Shown piece by piece: positions 60,218-64,000 of a stretch of 64,000 bases of DNA (its first letter is position 1; each line of letters starts with the position of its first letter). Origin of the DNA: Lepus europaeus (taxonomy: Eukaryota > Chordata > Mammalia > Lagomorpha > Leporidae); contig NC_084831.1 in assembly GCF_033115175.1 (NCBI RefSeq), positions 43,432,002-43,496,001 on the forward strand, written 5' to 3'. The notes under the pieces are model-generated. The model worked only from the letters and a program-made list of their open reading frames with translations, was not told the DNA's origin and ran no database searches. The translations under genes and the position numbers were made by a program.

Positions 60218-60462
60218 GGGGCCAGCGCTGTGCCGCAGTGGGTAAGGCCACTGCCGGCAGTGCCACATCCCATATAGGGGCCTATTCAAGAATGGGCTGC
60301 TCCACTTCCCATCCAGCTTTCTGCTGTGGCCTGGGAAAGTGGTGGAGGATGGCCCAAGTCCTGGGGCCCCTGCACCCGTGTGGGAGACCTGGAAGAAGCT
60401 CCTGGCTCCTGGCTTCGGATCAACGCAGCTCCAGCCATTGAGGCCAACTGGAGAGATGGAAG

Positions 60463-60511
<49 letters not shown>

Positions 60512-60566
60512 TTTGCCTCTGCCTCTCTGTAGCTCTGCCTTTCAGATAAATAAATTTTTTAAAAAA
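60218..60566 (+). repeat. C-repeat SINE with perfect TSD
   Basis: Exact TSD agacttatctagg at 60205-60217 and 60567-60579. (CT)n at 60465-60502. Confidence 0.95.
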
Positions 60567-60764
60567 AGACTTATCTAGGAATAGTCATTTGATTTAGCGC
60601 TTAAGAGACTAAAAGGAATATTTCTCCTAGACAACATAAAGTGTATTTCAGATAAACAACAAAAAAAGGTTTTTTCTTTGTTTCTTTTTTACTATCAGTA
60701 TTTCCCAAATATTGCAAGGACATATTTTAGAGTATTTGTTGTTTATCTAAAATTCAAATTTAAA

Positions 60765-61055
60765 AAGTGGGTGTTTGGTCTAGTCATTAGCTTGCTGGTT
60801 GGGACACCACATCCCATACTGAAGTGCCTGGGGTGGAGTCCCAACTCTGTCCTTGATTCCAGCTTCTGGCTAAAGCACAACCTGGGAGGCAGCAGGTGAT
60901 GGCTCAAGTAGTTGGGTCCCTGCCACCCACATGGGAGAAGTGAGTCAGGTTCCTGCCTTCTGGCCTCACCCTGGCCCAGTCCTAGCATTGCAGGCATCTG
61001 AGGAGTGAAACAGATAGGAACTCTCTCTGTCTCTTTTTGTCTATCTCAGATGAAA
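60765..61055 (+). repeat. Old C-type SINE
   Basis: gtgggtgtttggtctagtca head and aacctgggaggcagcaggtg body. Confidence 0.8.
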
Positions 61056-61397
61056 AAAGCAATTGAACTAGGCATCCTTTATTCTTATTTGCTAAATTTA
61101 GGAACTCTACTCCTGCAGAAACATAGAGGCCTAGAGTTACAAAACTATAGGATCTGCTCTAGGAACAACAAGTACTGTAGTTTGACAGGGGCAGAGTGTG
61201 AATGTATGTGTGCAAGTATGTATGTATAATGTAGGTGTACATACACTAGTACTGGAGTGGAGTAGATTTTTGTTCCTCTCCCATACAGTGTAACAGAGAA
61301 TACTGAATTGGCTGTGCCACCTACTAGCAGTTTAACTACTGGCAAGTTATTTAACTTTTCTGTACTTCAACTTCCTCTTCCACAAAATCATAAACAA

Positions 61398-61735
61398 AGG
61401 GGTAGGCGTTGTGTTGTAGCAGGTTAAGCTGCTGCTGCTTACAATGCCAACATACCATATTGGAGGGTTGGTTCAAGTTTTAGCTGCTCTGCTTCTGATC
61501 CAGCTTCCTGCTAATGTGCCTAGGAAGGCAGTAGAAGATGGCCCAAGTACTTGGAACCCTGCTAACCACATGGGAGACCGGGAGGGAGTTTCTGGCTCCT
61601 GGCTTCAGTCTGGCTCAGACCAGCTGTTATGACCATCTTGGGGAGTGAACCAGCAAATGGGAGGTTTCTCTCTCTCTCTGTTTCTCTCCCTGTCACTCTG
61701 CCTTTCAAATAAATAAATACTAAATCTTTTTTAAA
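61398..61735 (+). repeat. C-repeat SINE
   Basis: Full-length, tail-to-tail with the next copy. Confidence 0.9.
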
Positions 61736-61736
61736 T

Positions 61737-62064
61737 ATAAAAACATGTATTTATTTGAAAGGCTGTGTGACAGAGAGAGGGAGGGAGAGAGAGAGAGAAT
61801 GAGGTACCTTCCATCACCTTGGTTCACTTCCCAAATGGGTGCAATGGCCAGGGCTGGGTCCCCAGGCTGAAGCCAGGGGCTTCACCCGGGTCTCCCATGT
61901 GGGTAGCAAGCACCCAAGTCCTTAGGCCATCTTCTGCTGCTTTCCCAGGTGCAACAGTAGGGAGCTAGTTCGGAAGTGGAGCAGCTGGTCCTCAGCCGGT
62001 GCCCATAAGGGATGCTGGAGTCGCAGAAAGCAGCCTAATCTGCTTTGTTACAACACTGGCCCCC
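61737..62064 (-). repeat. C-repeat SINE
   Basis: Starts tgtatttatttgaaaggc and ends acaacactggcccc. Confidence 0.9.
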
Positions 62065-62284
62065 AAAAATGTCTTCTTTGAAAAACAGTTATTTCATAGG
62101 TGTAATACTGTCATAGGTTCTTGGGAGGATTAAACAAATCAATGCATGCAAAATATTTAGACCAGCACCTAGCCTTCCCTCCCCTACTCTGTTTTCCTCC
62201 CCATTATGTACAAAGATATCTGTACATAAATCAAAAGTCCTCAGGATTTGAGACTATTCGGCTTGAGTCAATAAAGCAGTAAAA

Positions 62285-62500
62285 TGGTTCACAGTGCATG
62301 TTCTGAAGCCTGAGTGCCTGTGACAGAATCTTAGCCCTACCAAGCTGTGTGATCTTGGGCAAGTTACTTAACTGCTCTGTGACTTAGTTTCCTCATCTCT
62401 AAAGTGAAGGTAACAACAGTACTCACCTCAAAGAGTTGTTGTGAGAATTAAAGAGTAAGTAAGCACTTGGTAAATGTTAGTTATTATTAGGCAACTATTG
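62285..62500 (+). repeat. MIR relic
   Basis: Well-preserved core: ctgtgtgatcttgggcaagt, then tgacttagtttcctcatctc, then gttgttgtgagaattaaaga. Ends about 120 bp from TXNDC12 exon 2. Confidence 0.8.
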
Positions 62501-62626
62501 TTGTTATTAGGCAACTATTCAGTTCTTGCTCTGCCTGGGTGTAGCCCTTTTACCTGAAATTAATGCTAAGTTGACAGCTAGAACGTGTTTTTCTCACCAT
62601 AAGTGGCTTAAAGCCATGTTTAGTAC

Positions 62627-62687
62627 CTGGCAGCTGCTTCTCTCTTCCCATCTTCTAGTGTCCTCCAGTGAATATGATCTCCAAAAC
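62627..62687 (-). CDS. TXNDC12: TXNDC12 exon 2
   Basis: Sixty-one bases encode residues 33-53 (GFGDHIHWRTLEDGKREAAA plus part of Ser53), the N-terminal helix/strand of the AGR-type thioredoxin fold. The acceptor is ttccag before 62687 and the donor is gtacta after 62627. The exon starts with two bases of a split Gly codon and ends with two bases (ag) of Ser53. Against the human protein as I recall it, Arg48 replaces Lys. Confidence 0.93.
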
Positions 62688-63114
62688 CTGGAAGGAAAGA
62701 GTCTTATGAACACCTACAGAATGAACAAACAGCACAGACCCAAGGAAGAAGTGAGTGTGCACGTTCACAGATACCCGCAGAAGAGGCCATTCTCTGTTTA
62801 GAGTCTGGTGTTCAATCCCCAGCTCCGGTACTTGCTGGGTGCATGGGACTATGGACAGTCCCATATGTCAAGCCTCACACTTAGAAAGTGAAATGACGTC
62901 ATCTAATTTATAATTTTTAAGAATATTAAACAATGATATGAAATGATTTGTAAACTATCACAGAGTACGCCAACAATACTAAAAGAATACAAGAGAATTT
63001 TCCAAAGAGTAAACATAAATCAGATTGTAGCATATCATAAGTAGTTGAAGGTGATACAGATGCAATACATAAGGTGATGCAATACAGAAAGACATGGGTC
63101 CACGACTCCACTTT

Positions 63115-63250
63115 CTACAGAGCGTGAAGTTTTGTGAGCGAACTAAGCTCTCCAAGTCCCCAATTCTTCATCTGTAAAATCAAGACAATAAAACCTGCCT
63201 CTGAGTCTCAGTGTAAAGATTAAATGACATAATGCATTTTAAGCAATTGC
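63115..63250 (+). repeat. MIR-like relic
   Basis: ccccaattcttcatctgtaa and gtgtaaagattaaatgacat. Confidence 0.55.
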
Positions 63251-63290
63251 TATTATTCCCACAGTTCAGCCAGAGTGATATTATTATTAT

Positions 63291-63358
63291 TTTTTAAGAC
63301 TTATTTTACTTGAAAGTCAGAGTTATAGAGAGGTAAAGGCAGAGGCAGAGGCACAAGC

Positions 63359-63395
<37 letters not shown>

Positions 63396-63653
63396 TCTTC
63401 CATCCACTGGTTTACTCCCCAAATGGCCAAAATGGCCGGGGCTGGGCCAATCCAAAGCCAGCAGCCAGGAGCTTCCTCTGGGTCTCCCACTCAGATGCAG
63501 GGGTCCAAGGGCTTGGGCCATCTTCCACTGCTTTCCCAGGCCATAGCAAAGAGCTGGATTGGAAATGCAGCTGCCGGGACTCGAATCGGTGCTCATATGG
63601 GATGCTGGCACTGCAGGCGGTGGCTTTACCCGCTACGCCACAGCGCTGGCCCC
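63291..63653 (-). repeat. C-repeat SINE
   Basis: Full-length with a (GA)n tract at 63362-63393, ending ccacagcgctggcccc. Confidence 0.93.
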
Positions 63654-63663
63654 AAAGTAAATC

Positions 63664-63994
63664 TTTTTTTTTTTTTTTAAAGATTTATTTATTTTATTTG
63701 AAAGTCGGAGTTACACAGAGAGAGAAGGAGAGGCAGAGAGAGGTCTTCCATCTGATGGTTTACTCCCCAATTGGCCACAATGGCTGGAGCTGCACCAATC
63801 TGAAGCCAGGAGCTTCTTTCAGGTTTCCCATGTGGGTTCAGGGGCCTAAGGACTTGAGCTACCTTCTACTGCTTTCCTAGGCCATAGCAGAGAGCTGGAT
63901 CGGAAGTAGAGCAGCCAGGTCTCGAACCAGCGCCCATATGGGATGCCTGCACTGCAGGCGGCAGCTTTACCTGCTATGCCACAGCATTAGCCCC
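63664..63994 (-). repeat. C-repeat SINE at the right edge
   Basis: Full-length with a T-tail, ending ccacagcattagcccc, 10 bp after the previous copy. Confidence 0.93.
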
Positions 63995-64000
63995 AAAAGT

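Larger units (their letters stand above)
45690..64000 (-). other. TXNDC12: TXNDC12 gene, exons 2-7
   Basis: TXNDC12 (ERp18/ERp19/AGR1) is a small thioredoxin-fold oxidoreductase of the endoplasmic reticulum lumen. Six exons were found by matching minus-strand translations and splice phases: 62627-62687, 55101-55153, 52742-52815, 50739-50808, 49951-50034 and 46504-46583. Joined, they give 140 residues plus a stop. Human TXNDC12 has 172, so exon 1 should encode 32 residues (signal peptide) plus one base, beyond 64 kb. Every junction keeps the frame with GT-AG boundaries. KTI12 lies inside intron 2. Confidence 0.95.

Overview
The window is nuclear DNA from a lagomorph, most likely the European rabbit. 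About 65 copies of the tRNA-derived C-repeat SINE family (CSINE), from old and diverged to nearly intact, sit in a background of MIR, L2, old L1, MLT1 and mariner/hAT relics. A rabbit-type L1 3' end is also present. Genes are spliced, with CpG-rich promoters. There are no operons, CRISPR arrays or prokaryotic features.

Three protein-coding genes were recognised, all on the minus strand and in the order of human 1p32.3. (1) RAB3B, partial: the first coding exon (76 codons) is at 16070-16297. A probable non-coding exon 1 ends at 26728 inside a CpG island (about 25.7-26.95 kb). Later exons are not visible and should lie left of the window. (2) TXNDC12 (ERp18/AGR1): exons 2-7 lie between 62687 and 46504, with the 3' UTR running to about 45.69 kb. 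Exon 1 lies beyond the right edge. (3) KTI12, an intact single-exon gene of 354 codons (58574-59638), nested in TXNDC12 intron 2 in the same orientation, with its own CpG- and ETS-site-rich promoter.

Layout: 1-16 kb, RAB3B intron 2, repeat-rich; 16.3-26.7 kb, RAB3B intron 1; 26.7-26.95 kb, RAB3B promoter; 27-45.7 kb, intergenic, with dense SINEs and a frameshifted HNRNPA3 retropseudogene (40.64-42.98 kb) that landed inside an older SINE; 45.7-64 kb, TXNDC12 with KTI12 inside it.

The most unusual signal is a second, decayed copy of TXNDC12 exon 4 (about 55312-55385, roughly 81% identical by eye). It lies upstream of exon 3 in transcript order, inside what reads as an ancient L1 fragment. Other notable structures are multi-layer nested insertions (22.2-23.2, 30.6-31.2, 32.9-33.6, 46.9-47.8 and 53.5-55.0 kb), a diverged duplicate of part of the TXNDC12 3' UTR, and a (GGAA)n tract of about 180 bp. 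No new molecular system was found; this is ordinary mammalian sequence with well-readable insertion history.

All identities come from reading the sequence and remembered family knowledge. No alignment or database search was run.
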